A stretch of 64,000 nt of DNA from assembly GCF_000745775.1 (NCBI RefSeq), contig NZ_JQJY01000001.1:744001-808000 (forward strand), written 5' to 3'. Under the pieces are notes generated by a model. The model searched no databases and was not told where the DNA came from. It worked only from the letters and a program-made list of their open reading frames with translations. This document shows, one piece after another, positions 8,235-15,823 of the stretch. How positions within the stretch are numbered: position 1 is the stretch's first letter; each line of letters starts with the position of its first letter. The stretch comes from Flavobacterium sp. ASV13 (lineage in GTDB: Bacteria; Bacteroidota; Bacteroidia; Flavobacteriales; Flavobacteriaceae). Both the position numbers and the translations under genes were made by a program.

Positions 8235-8480
8235 ATGCCTATATCTTCAAACAGAAGTCTCGGAATTCAAAAAAATAAATTAATGCGTTACAAACTCATT
8301 AAAGAACTGTATCAAAAGCATAAAACGGAAGACATTCCGACTACTGTTGTGTGGCGTAAATACGTCTATCCGGTTTACCCGATTTCCAGAACTACTTTGT
8401 ATGAAATTCTCTGTACACCTATCACTTCTGAACTAAAAAAAATCGAAGAACTTATGAGCAATCAGCAAAGGCCTTCTTAA
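8235..8480 (+). CDS. Small DNA-binding-like protein, possible late regulator
   Basis: An 81-residue basic protein. Helical segments KLMRYKLIKELYQKHK and TTVVWRKYVYPVYP precede ISRTTLYEILCTPI, which looks like a turn plus recognition helix, and an acidic-basic tail. No family is firmly recognised. Its place between the early genes and the lysis cassette is where Mu-like phages carry the Mor/C late activators, so a role in switching on the lysis and cargo genes is possible. That role is positional inference only. Confidence 0.5.
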   Translation: MPISSNRSLGIQKNKLMRYKLIKELYQKHKTEDIPTTVVWRKYVYPVYPISRTTLYEILCTPITSELKKIEELMSNQQRPS

Positions 8481-8800
8481 TTCATATAAAAGAAAAAATC
8501 ATTCTTTTTTAATCTTCAAAAACATCCTTTTTGTGATGCAAAGATGAAGCATTTACTTCATCCAAAACGACTTCTGTTCGCTTTCCTTACAACTCTGTAA
8601 AGCCCTAGAATACAAATGTTCGCAGACCTTGCATTCGTTTTTTTTAGGGCTTTTTTCACCCAATCTTTGCAATCTCAAAAGGAAACAACCACGCCTTAAA
8701 ACCGGAAAAAAATCTGGTTTTGCTTCCTTCAAAAAAACAACATTCAGGTTGTCTTTTCAAAAACAATTTTAAGCCCAATATTCAACTTTAAACACATTCA
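8481..8800 (+). promoter_or_regulatory. Leader region upstream of the lysis cassette
   Basis: There is no gene in these 320 bases. The segment holds a near-perfect palindrome CCTTACA-ACTC-TGTAAAG (8585-8602), then a long stem AGCCCTA (8601-8607) / TAGGGCT (8645-8651) followed by TTTTT, which could be a terminator or attenuator. From about 8575 to 8695 it resembles the region at 25372-25475 upstream of the first giant gene. The resemblance includes TTACAACTCTGTAAAG, CAA-TGTT and ATCTTTRCA ... CAAAAG at similar spacing. Promoter boxes could not be fixed. Confidence 0.5.
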
Positions 8801-9088
8801 ATGGAACAGTTTTTATACCCCACTCTCACCGCATTCTTTGCCGGTTTTATCACTTGGTTTTTCTCGATGCGAAAATCACTGGCAGAAGATCGCGCAGCCG
8901 AACTTGACAATGCCGTAAGCGCCGTAAAATATTACCGTGATCTTCTGGACGACATTACCGCACGACTTACAGCTGCTACAGAAACGATCAAAAAAATGGA
9001 AATACAGCATAAAGAACTCATGCTGATTAACCAGCAATTGGTTGACGAACTACAAAAATTCAAACAATTAAACGGAAAAAGCTCATGA
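8801..9088 (+). CDS. Holin-like small membrane protein with coiled coil
   Basis: A 95-residue protein with one N-terminal membrane segment (LYPTLTAFFAGFITWFFSM, about 4-22), then a charged coiled coil (residues 25-90, DDITARLTAATETIKKMEIQ). It is the first gene of the lysis cassette and overlaps the endolysin gene by four bases (ATGA). As the endolysin has no signal peptide, a pore former is needed, and this is the best candidate in the window. Single-pass holins exist but the sequence is not diagnostic; it might instead be an anchor or regulatory protein. Confidence 0.55.
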   Translation: MEQFLYPTLTAFFAGFITWFFSMRKSLAEDRAAELDNAVSAVKYYRDLLDDITARLTAATETIKKMEIQHKELMLINQQLVDELQKFKQLNGKSS

Positions 9089-9537
9089 CACTAGCTCAAA
9101 AAACGATCGAAATCGCAACGGCACAAATTGGTGTCGAAGAAATTCCAAGAAACAGCAATTCGGGTCCCGAAGTTGAAATTTATCTAAGAAGTGTCGGACT
9201 TGGAAAAGGATATGCCTGGTGCATGGCTTTTGTTTACTGGTGTACGCAGAATGCTTCACAGCAAATGAATGCTAAAAATCCTTTAAAGAAAACCGGAGGC
9301 GTTTTGGACCAATACAATTCAAGACCTCTTTTGGCAAAAAAAACACCTCAACCTGGAGATGTTTTTATTCTGGATTTCAATAACGGCACCGGTCATGCCG
9401 GATTTGTCGAGAAAATTGCTGGAAACACGATTTATACCATTGAAGGAAATACCAATGATTCTGGCGGACGTGAAGGCTATAAAGTAGCCAGAAGAAAACG
9501 CGATATAAAAAGTGTGAAAAGCTTTTTACGACTGTAA
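9085..9537 (+). CDS. Cysteine peptidoglycan amidase/peptidase, phage endolysin (CHAP-like)
   Basis: A 150-residue protein of the CHAP/NlpC-P60-like class, often annotated as the TIGR02594 group. Visible motifs are the N-terminal AQIGVEEIPRNSNSGPEVE, the catalytic C46 in YAWCMAF, the PGDVFILD strand, H104 in GTGHAGFV and the third polar residue in TIEGNTN (120-124). The fold cleaves amide bonds in peptidoglycan. There is no signal peptide, as expected for a holin-dependent endolysin. It overlaps the holin-like gene and precedes the spanin-like gene by 28 bases. All catalytic residues are present. Confidence 0.85.
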   Translation: MTLAQKTIEIATAQIGVEEIPRNSNSGPEVEIYLRSVGLGKGYAWCMAFVYWCTQNASQQMNAKNPLKKTGGVLDQYNSRPLLAKKTPQPGDVFILDFNNGTGHAGFVEKIAGNTIYTIEGNTNDSGGREGYKVARRKRDIKSVKSFLRL

Positions 9538-9565
9538 AATAAAACCTTATAAACCAATTTTAATT

Positions 9566-10066
9566 ATGACTAAAAAACTAAAATGTCTTGTTTTTTCTCT
9601 TTTCATTATTCTGATCATGATTTCATGCCGAAGTCCGAAACCGGTGCAAAATGAAAACAAAACCCAGACCATAACCATTACCGAAACTTTACACGATACA
9701 ATCTTTAAAATCGCAAAAGACAGCAGTTCCTACAATGCATTATTAGAATGCCTTAACGGAAAAGTAATTCTTAAAAATGTTATTCAGGCCGAACCAGGGC
9801 GTACATTAAAAAGCCCAAAGGTTCGACTTGATAACAATAAACTCCAAGTCGACTGCAACCTGAAAGAACAGGAACTCTATGCGCATTGGAAATCGAAACA
9901 AATTAAAGATATCCAAGAGAAAACGATCACTATTACCAAGTTTGTCAACTATCTCACTTTTTGGCAGAAAGTACAGATTTGGCTCGGAAAATTGCTGCTT
10001 TTTATTCTTCTTTTTTTAATTGGAAGATTCCTCTACAAAATCTATAAACCGCTCTGGTTTAAATAA
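9566..10066 (+). CDS. Lipoprotein with C-terminal membrane anchor, unimolecular spanin-like
   Basis: A 166-residue protein with a lipoprotein signal (residues 1-20, then C21 in LIMISC), a periplasmic segment of about 110 residues and a C-terminal membrane helix (about 135-158, IWLGKLLLFILLFLIGRFLY) followed by a basic end. Lipid anchoring in the outer membrane at one end and an inner-membrane helix at the other is the defining layout of unimolecular spanins such as T1 gp11. Those fuse or disrupt the outer membrane as the last lysis step. The position directly after the endolysin supports this. The sequence itself gives no family match that I recognise. Confidence 0.7.
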   Translation: MTKKLKCLVFSLFIILIMISCRSPKPVQNENKTQTITITETLHDTIFKIAKDSSSYNALLECLNGKVILKNVIQAEPGRTLKSPKVRLDNNKLQVDCNLKEQELYAHWKSKQIKDIQEKTITITKFVNYLTFWQKVQIWLGKLLLFILLFLIGRFLYKIYKPLWFK

Positions 10067-10092
10067 AAACTTTTATTAATAATACTTAAAAT

Positions 10093-12270
10093 ATGTCCGC
10101 AAAATCCCATTTTTTTATAGAGTCGGGAGGTTTTCCCGCGCAGTTGTCAGACCAAGGTTTTGGACCCCAATCTGAAACTGTTTTCAACCTGACTTCTAGA
10201 TTTTCTTTAGGCGCTCCCAAAAAAGCTTATTCTATTTGTAAAGGAATTGTTTTGGTTCAGCCTCAAACTGGCAATCCTGATAAAGTGAATCTAATTCTTC
10301 GTCCTTACAATCAGCCTTTTCCTGGATTGAATATCAAATATTTTGTTTACAGAGGTTTACAGAAAAGTGATTTTTTTACGAATGATGCAGATCCTTTGGT
10401 TATTAAGAATGAAGGATCGTATTCCGATTTCATTGACAAAATAAACATCGATTTTAAAGCTTTTCATGAAGGCCGCGTAGAAAAAAACGGTGAAACTGTC
10501 ACGCCTATTCCTGTTCCTGCTTTCACAGCTAAATTTATTGGTTATGATAAAGATCTAACTGATACAACAATCTCAATTTCTGACTTCTTTTTTAAGGAAT
10601 CGAAATTTGTCGCGGCTGGCGATACTTTCGATGAAAAAGATGATTTCGAATTGCCTCTAATCGATATTGGAAAATCATTAGGAAATTTTGCTGAAGGCGA
10701 ATGCGGAATTGATGTTGTTCTAAATTACGGCGATTACAAACATGATTTTGACAATACTGAGTTTGCTTTTAATTTAGAATATGCCCGCAAACCTTTTGCT
10801 GAAATTAATGTAGATGGTGAAACAGATTTCATTAAGAAATTACAACGTGAGCAAAGTACTCAATTTATTGATATTGCAGCTTTTTATGGATTATTCGTCA
10901 ATGAAGGAAAAATAGAAACAACTACTTCTTCAAATGAAATTATCTCAAAAGTTGGAACAACAATTTACAGTGATTTATTATTTAATTTCTCTAATAAAAA
11001 CAAAGTTTATTTATATATTCAAAGTAACAGGCGTCGTTCATATAATTTTTACAATAATTACAAATTATCAGAAACAAATAATAAAGACATTAAAATAGGA
11101 ACTGCAGATAATTTAATTGAAGCAAATTATGGTAATTTAAACTGGCCAGTTCTCATTTTTGACAATAATCAATTAAACTCAAATGATTACAACGACATAT
11201 CAATAGAATTAACAGCCTCTTTAAAATATGAAGAAATTGCTCTTTATGTACTAAGAGGATCAATTATCACTAAATCTGAAAGAGACTTTGTAATTAAAGA
11301 AAATCTTTTAGACTTAGAAAATAGTGGTTTGGATTCAAATTTTACTAAAACAGTATCATTTAAAGTGCCAAATATCAATGTCAGTGGACAAAAAAAGAAT
11401 ATTAGTTCATTGATCAGACTTATCTACATAGGAAAAGAACTGGATTTTTCTTCTGCAAATAACTATACAGTCTGGGGAGATAAAAAAAGACATTCTTTAT
11501 ATAATAACATCTTTCCGAACTTAACTATTACACCCGTTTTTAATAGTAACCAAAATTTCTTAACAGCTTCTTTTAATAGAGAATCTCTAATCAATTACAA
11601 AGGATTTTCGAATTACATGAATGAATCTGTATTAAATGGTCTTGCAGTATTTCAAAAAGGGAAGAAAGACATAGTAAATCCTGACTCTAATGTAGAAACT
11701 TTCATTAAGGAGAAAGTCTTATTCATCGCAAAAAAAATTGAAACTTTAGATGATTTTTCTATTCATAAAACAGAAGTATTTGCACAAGGAGTATTTGCTA
11801 AAAAAGCAAATATAGATCCTAATTTAATGGATTATTCAAATTATTTTTCTTCATTATATGGTTCAAAAGAATACAACTTACAACATTACATGGTTAAGGA
11901 GTCTGAAACTGATATTAAGATACTTTCATTAAATTTCAAAGAAGAATTAGATTTTGACTATTATAATCTCGGAATAACCAAGAATGAATTGGATATTTTA
12001 AAAGAAATGACACCTGCCAATTCATCAAATTTCAATTTTTATTTTAAGGATGATTTAGAAAACCCTCGTTTAAGTTCTACTGATACAAGTTATTTCAAAT
12101 ATTCCCTTGGTGTTATTTATGAAAATGAAAACGGATTGATTTCTGTTGTAATGCCTCAAGAACCTATTTATATATATGGAATCAGTTATAAATTCTTATC
12201 CACTAAAGAATATGCTGATTATGAAGAAAAATCAATTTTAGCGAATATCATTAACACACTCGATATATAA
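10093..12270 (+). CDS. Large unknown protein A1 (cargo or effector candidate)
   Basis: A 725-residue soluble protein with no signal peptide or membrane helix. It starts 26 bases after the spanin-like gene and is probably co-transcribed with the lysis cassette. Residues 1-265 (KSHFFIESGGFPAQ, GIVLVQPQTGNPDKVNLILRPY) look like a beta-rich structured domain with moderate GC. From about residue 268 (base 10,900) the DNA becomes distinctly more AT-rich and the protein richer in N, Y, I and K. The last 100 residues (NELDILKEM ... YFKYSLGVIYENENG ... KFLSTKEYADYEEKSIL) recur in the truncated gene at 15525-15820, so this end is a conserved module. The family is not recognised. The gene is followed four bases later by B1, and an A-B pair recurs downstream. 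Confidence 0.75.
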   Translation: MSAKSHFFIESGGFPAQLSDQGFGPQSETVFNLTSRFSLGAPKKAYSICKGIVLVQPQTGNPDKVNLILRPYNQPFPGLNIKYFVYRGLQKSDFFTNDADPLVIKNEGSYSDFIDKINIDFKAFHEGRVEKNGETVTPIPVPAFTAKFIGYDKDLTDTTISISDFFFKESKFVAAGDTFDEKDDFELPLIDIGKSLGNFAEGECGIDVVLNYGDYKHDFDNTEFAFNLEYARKPFAEINVDGETDFIKKLQREQSTQFIDIAAFYGLFVNEGKIETTTSSNEIISKVGTTIYSDLLFNFSNKNKVYLYIQSNRRRSYNFYNNYKLSETNNKDIKIGTADNLIEANYGNLNWPVLIFDNNQLNSNDYNDISIELTASLKYEEIALYVLRGSIITKSERDFVIKENLLDLENSGLDSNFTKTVSFKVPNINVSGQKKNISSLIRLIYIGKELDFSSANNYTVWGDKKRHSLYNNIFPNLTITPVFNSNQNFLTASFNRESLINYKGFSNYMNESVLNGLAVFQKGKKDIVNPDSNVETFIKEKVLFIAKKIETLDDFSIHKTEVFAQGVFAKKANIDPNLMDYSNYFSSLYGSKEYNLQHYMVKESETDIKILSLNFKEELDFDYYNLGITKNELDILKEMTPANSSNFNFYFKDDLENPRLSSTDTSYFKYSLGVIYENENGLISVVMPQEPIYIYGISYKFLSTKEYADYEEKSILANIINTLDI

Positions 12271-12274
12271 GTAT

Positions 12275-14032
12275 ATGAATGCAAAACAAATAGCCAGACG
12301 TTTAGAATTTATAAAATACTTTACGTTACAAAAAAAAACTATCACTCTTACTATAAATGCTGATGTCGGCCAGCATACAGAAATTGAAAATGAATATGTT
12401 CAATTATCAGGTAACTTTAGTTTTACATTTGAAAGTATCATTACTGATTATGCTTATAGTTACGATTCTAATTTGAAAGGAAGAAAACTTCAAATTCCTT
12501 TTAACAAGAAACCTGATGAAAACTCACCTGATTTTAAACTTATATGTAATCTTAATGGATTAATGACTCCTGCGATTGCAAATAACTACATAAAAGATGG
12601 GCATAATTTTAAAAGATATATTTTCCCTTCATACAATAATTATCGAACATACTCCGAATGGTACAGTGATACAGCAATGGATATTGATAAAAGAGATACA
12701 CGCAGTTATTCCATGAACATTATAGTTAAAGAAGCTGATCCTGATCAATTTGAACAATTTTTAAACGAGTCTTATTCTCAATGGAAATCTCGATTTACTG
12801 CAGCAAAAAACATTGCTATGCAGGGTGATTTTTATTGGCTTAGTTTATATGATCCAAGAATATATGAATATGAACTCTCCTTTGATAATAGGAAAGCCAT
12901 ATTAAATTATATGGTCTATTCATTGAATTGGAGGTTGATTATTGGTGGAATAGATGGAATTAATGGTGTTGATGAATACGAATTATTTGAGTCTTTAATC
13001 AAAAATATTAGTGTGGAGGACTTAGAAAGATTATATAATTATATGTTCGAAGTATCAGGAGAAAAAACTAATTTACAAATTTATGAAGATAAATTACCTA
13101 AAAAACTTTATGATATATTATTACTAATCTTAATCAAATATTTTTATTCCAAAAAAACATTAATTGAATTAAAAAATGGATTTAGAAAAGAACTTTTATA
13201 CCCTATAGGGTTATATGAAGAAAATGGACCATGTTTCACTTTCGACTTAGATGAAAACCATAATGCACCTACAGGAGATTACATCATAGGTGCCAAATAT
13301 AATATTAGCGAAGATAATAACAAAATAAAAATCAATTCAGCTTTAAGATATAGACTAAGTGCAAATGGATCTAGGATTGAATATCAAAAATTTAGATTTA
13401 TTGGTATTGGCGAAGAATTAGATTATAAAAAAACTGTATACATAACATCATTCATAAGTAATCAAAAACTTAAGGGGATTGAGATTCCATATGGTAGTGC
13501 TATTCCTATTCCTGCTTTTGCTTTAAAATGGATAATTGATGAAAATGAAGATGAAGAAAACATAATAGATTTAATACAAAAAACTGTAGCTATTACTGGT
13601 ATGGTATTACCAATTTATCAGCTTACTGAAGGAGTCAACATCTTTTACAATATAATTGGGATTGGTTTTACTATATTTGGTAATGCTTTAGAAGCTGGCG
13701 TAAAAGATCAGATAGAAAAATATGACAAATCTAAATCAACTTCTGAACACCCTTATACGCTAGGACAAGATTTCTTAGATACTTATTACTTACTATCAGC
13801 AATTTATGGCGGAATTAACCTTAGAAAAAGTATAGAAAAAGGTAAAACTCCTAAAGAAAAAATTAAAATATTATTTGAGTTTGAAACATTATTAGGTATG
13901 AAAGGAACTCTAGGAGATATCAATTCTTACATGGAAGAACATAATGAAAATTTAGATTTATTGATTCATATCAATACCGATATGATCCAATTGCAAATAG
14001 ATTATGACAGATATAAAATATCTAAAAAATAA
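12275..14032 (+). CDS. Large unknown protein B1 with internal hydrophobic segment
   Basis: A 585-residue protein, paralogous along its whole length to the gene at 15824-17602. Shared signposts are LEFIKYFTL near the start, LMTPAI, FKRYIFPS, FLNESYSQWK, LYNYMF, KLYDxLL, LYPIGLYE, IPIPAFAL, and near the end KYDKSKST ... HPY.LG. Residues about 430-475 form a long hydrophobic, glycine-containing stretch (two possible membrane helices) flanked by soluble sequence. This resembles membrane-insertion segments of translocated toxins or effectors. There is no signal peptide. It lies four bases after A1, so the two are probably translated together. The family and activity are not recognised; a membrane-active or translocation role is inference. 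Confidence 0.75.
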   Translation: MNAKQIARRLEFIKYFTLQKKTITLTINADVGQHTEIENEYVQLSGNFSFTFESIITDYAYSYDSNLKGRKLQIPFNKKPDENSPDFKLICNLNGLMTPAIANNYIKDGHNFKRYIFPSYNNYRTYSEWYSDTAMDIDKRDTRSYSMNIIVKEADPDQFEQFLNESYSQWKSRFTAAKNIAMQGDFYWLSLYDPRIYEYELSFDNRKAILNYMVYSLNWRLIIGGIDGINGVDEYELFESLIKNISVEDLERLYNYMFEVSGEKTNLQIYEDKLPKKLYDILLLILIKYFYSKKTLIELKNGFRKELLYPIGLYEENGPCFTFDLDENHNAPTGDYIIGAKYNISEDNNKIKINSALRYRLSANGSRIEYQKFRFIGIGEELDYKKTVYITSFISNQKLKGIEIPYGSAIPIPAFALKWIIDENEDEENIIDLIQKTVAITGMVLPIYQLTEGVNIFYNIIGIGFTIFGNALEAGVKDQIEKYDKSKSTSEHPYTLGQDFLDTYYLLSAIYGGINLRKSIEKGKTPKEKIKILFEFETLLGMKGTLGDINSYMEEHNENLDLLIHINTDMIQLQIDYDRYKISKK

Positions 14033-14047
14033 AAATTAAGATGACGA

Positions 14048-14860
14048 TTATTCGCAAACAAAAGGTGATATTTCTTGAAAGTATTGATCAAATAAATTAC
14101 CTCCTCGATCTTTAAATCTTTTGATACTTGGATCACAGCATTTGATAGAATTATCTATGTAAAGATTTAAAAAGTTTGCTTCTTTATTTATAACAAGAGT
14201 AGTCAAATTATTTCGAAAACATTCAAGTGTATTTAAATTCAAATTTTTACTTACATCAAGTGCAATTATGTAGTTAAAGGAACAATAAAGTCTTTTCAAT
14301 TCTATATTATTACCTACATCAAGTTTACTAAGTTTGTTCATCTCACAATTAAACCATTCCAAATTTAGATTCCTACTTAAATCAACTGAATTAATTTTGT
14401 TATTATAACATTCAAGTCTTTTTAAGTTTATGTTTTTGCTTACATCAAGTTTTGTAAGGCTATTATAACTACAATGAAGATTTATTAAAGCTATATTTTT
14501 ACTTAGATTAATTTTTGTAAGTTTATTCTCGTTACAATGGATTTCAGTCAAAGAAGTAAAATATTCTATTCCCGACAAGGAAGTAATGCCTTTTCGATTA
14601 ATACTCATCAATTTATCATAAGAAGTAACGGAAGGATGATTTGAAATAAATTTACCATCAGGAGTAAAAGCCAATGGTACAATCGTTTTTAAATAAGTTT
14701 TAAAATTTGCATCTGGTATTTCAGCGTACACAGGAGGTGGGTCATTTTTTTTCAAACAACTATAATTCATGGTACTTATTATGAAGATTACAAAAAGCAT
14801 TACTATTCTCTTCAAAACATCATTGTTGTTTTTCTGGGTTGCAAATATTTTTTTTACCAT
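14048..14860 (-). CDS. Leucine-rich-repeat lipoprotein
   Basis: A 270-residue protein on the strand opposite to the rest of the island cargo. A lipoprotein signal is visible at VMLFVIFIISTMNYSC, so Met-21 may be the true start. The N-terminal EIPDANFKTYL motif is common in Bacteroidetes and Gram-positive LRR proteins. About seven 21-residue repeats of the form LxxLxCxxNxLTxLDVSKN follow, with two or three cysteines at the end. LRR lipoproteins of this kind sit on the cell surface and bind proteins. Its stop is 16 bases from the end of B1, tail to tail. A shielding or immunity role toward B1 is possible but unsupported beyond position. Confidence 0.85.
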   Translation of the reverse strand: MVKKIFATQKNNNDVLKRIVMLFVIFIISTMNYSCLKKNDPPPVYAEIPDANFKTYLKTIVPLAFTPDGKFISNHPSVTSYDKLMSINRKGITSLSGIEYFTSLTEIHCNENKLTKINLSKNIALINLHCSYNSLTKLDVSKNINLKRLECYNNKINSVDLSRNLNLEWFNCEMNKLSKLDVGNNIELKRLYCSFNYIIALDVSKNLNLNTLECFRNNLTTLVINKEANFLNLYIDNSIKCCDPSIKRFKDRGGNLFDQYFQEISPFVCE

Positions 14861-15056
14861 TATATTTTTTAGTTGATCTTACTAAACTTAAAATGTCAAT
14901 TATTATATATGCAAGTTTATAAATTAAATCATTTTGCAACAAAATATTTGTAAGTTTTTTCAAAAGAAAAACTATATTATTTATTTTCTCCCCCGCTGGC
15001 GCGAGCGTCCCGCTCGTGAACGCAAAGTATTTCTTACATTAGCTCAAAAATAATAA

Positions 15057-15341
15057 ATGAGCAGAAAATACAAATTTGGAGATAAAACTGGAGCTTACTT
15101 TATAAGTTTTGCTACAGTATTTTGGATAGATGTTTTTACAAGAAAAGAGTATTTTGGGAGCATTGTAGAATCATTAGACTACTGCAGAAAGAACAAAGGA
15201 ATGGAGATTTATGGTTATTGTATCATGCCTAGTCATATTCATTTAATTTTCAGATCTGAAAATGGAGATCCTTCTGGCTTAATAAGAGATTTCAAAGGTT
15301 TTACTTCTAGAAAAATGCTCAAAGCAATTGAAGAAAACCCT
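15057..15341 (+). pseudogene. Truncated REP-associated tyrosine transposase (Y1/RAYT)
   Basis: The frame begins MSRKYKFGDKTGAYF and reaches KAIEENP (95 residues), with the metal-binding HUH motif in IMPSHIHLIFR intact. It then runs into the palindromic unit. The C-terminal half with the catalytic tyrosine, normally in a YIHNNPV-type motif, is missing, so the protein cannot be active. RAYTs mobilise REP-like palindromes in trans; an intact copy would have to be elsewhere in the genome. Confidence 0.85.
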
Positions 15342-15521
15342 GCTCTACGAAGTGTTCGAAATTGCTGTGCGAAGTCTCCCGACTTCGTACCCGTTGCTAT
15401 ATTCCGTTCCAATTTATTTGTTTATTTTTTTCCATTCTCTTTGTGGATCATTGGGACGGGTACGAAGTCGGAGACTTCGCACAGCGATCAGCGAATTTCA
15501 TAAATGAACACTTCGCAGAGC
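15342..15521. repeat. 180-bp palindromic MITE/REPIN-like unit, copy 1
   Basis: The terminal inverted repeats are GCTCTACGAAGTGTTC at the left and its near complement at the right (GAACACTTCGCAGAGC). An inner stem GCTGTGCGAAGTCTC/GAGACTTCGCACAGC with a following GACTTCGTACCCG/CGGGTACGAAGTC makes a long two-step hairpin around an AT-rich loop of about 60 bases. An almost identical copy lies at 20948-21127. Confidence 0.9.
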
Positions 15522-15524
15522 TGG

Positions 15525-15820
15525 GTAAAGATGAATTGGATATTTTGAAAGCATTAATCCCAGTTAATTCATCAAATGTTAATTTTTATCTAAATGAAGA
15601 AATAGAAAACTCAATTAATACCGATGGAATTGAAGGGTACTTAAAATATTCACTCGGAATTGTTTTTGAAGATGCTAATGGCGTTCTTGCCGTTACCATG
15701 CCTTCCTCTCCAATTTTTGTGTATGGTATTAGCCATAAATTCTTAACGTCAATGGAATATACAGATTATGAAGAAAAATCAATATTACGAACAATTAGTA
15801 ACGAAACTGAAGTCATATAA
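15525..15820 (+). pseudogene. 5'-truncated copy of protein A (A2 remnant)
   Basis: Starting right after the element boundary, the frame encodes about 98 residues (GKDELDILKALIPVNSSN ... YLKYSLGIVFEDANG ... KFLTSMEYTDYEEKSIL) that align end to end with the last 100 residues of A1. The missing 620 or so residues have been replaced by the RAYT element. The remnant ends three bases before B2, the same A-B junction as in the first pair. No plausible start codon drives it, so it is scored as a gene remnant. Confidence 0.85.
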
Positions 15821-15823
15821 ATT

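Larger units (their letters stand above)
14990..15524 (+). mobile_element. RAYT-associated composite element, copy 1
   Basis: The element begins CCCCCGCTGGCGCGAGCG with an imperfect hairpin (CGAGCG/CGCTCG). It carries the 5' part of a RAYT transposase gene (15057-15341) and ends with a 180-base palindromic unit (15342-15521). The first 240 bases recur almost identically at 19240, and the terminal unit recurs at 20948. The right boundary CAGAGCTGG is shared by all three copies, after which the sequences differ completely. It has replaced the 5' part of the gene at 15525. Confidence 0.85.

Noticed and set aside
15057-15503. Intact transposase gene
   Set aside because: After residue 95 the frame continues only through the palindromic unit; the catalytic tyrosine region is missing, so it is a remnant.
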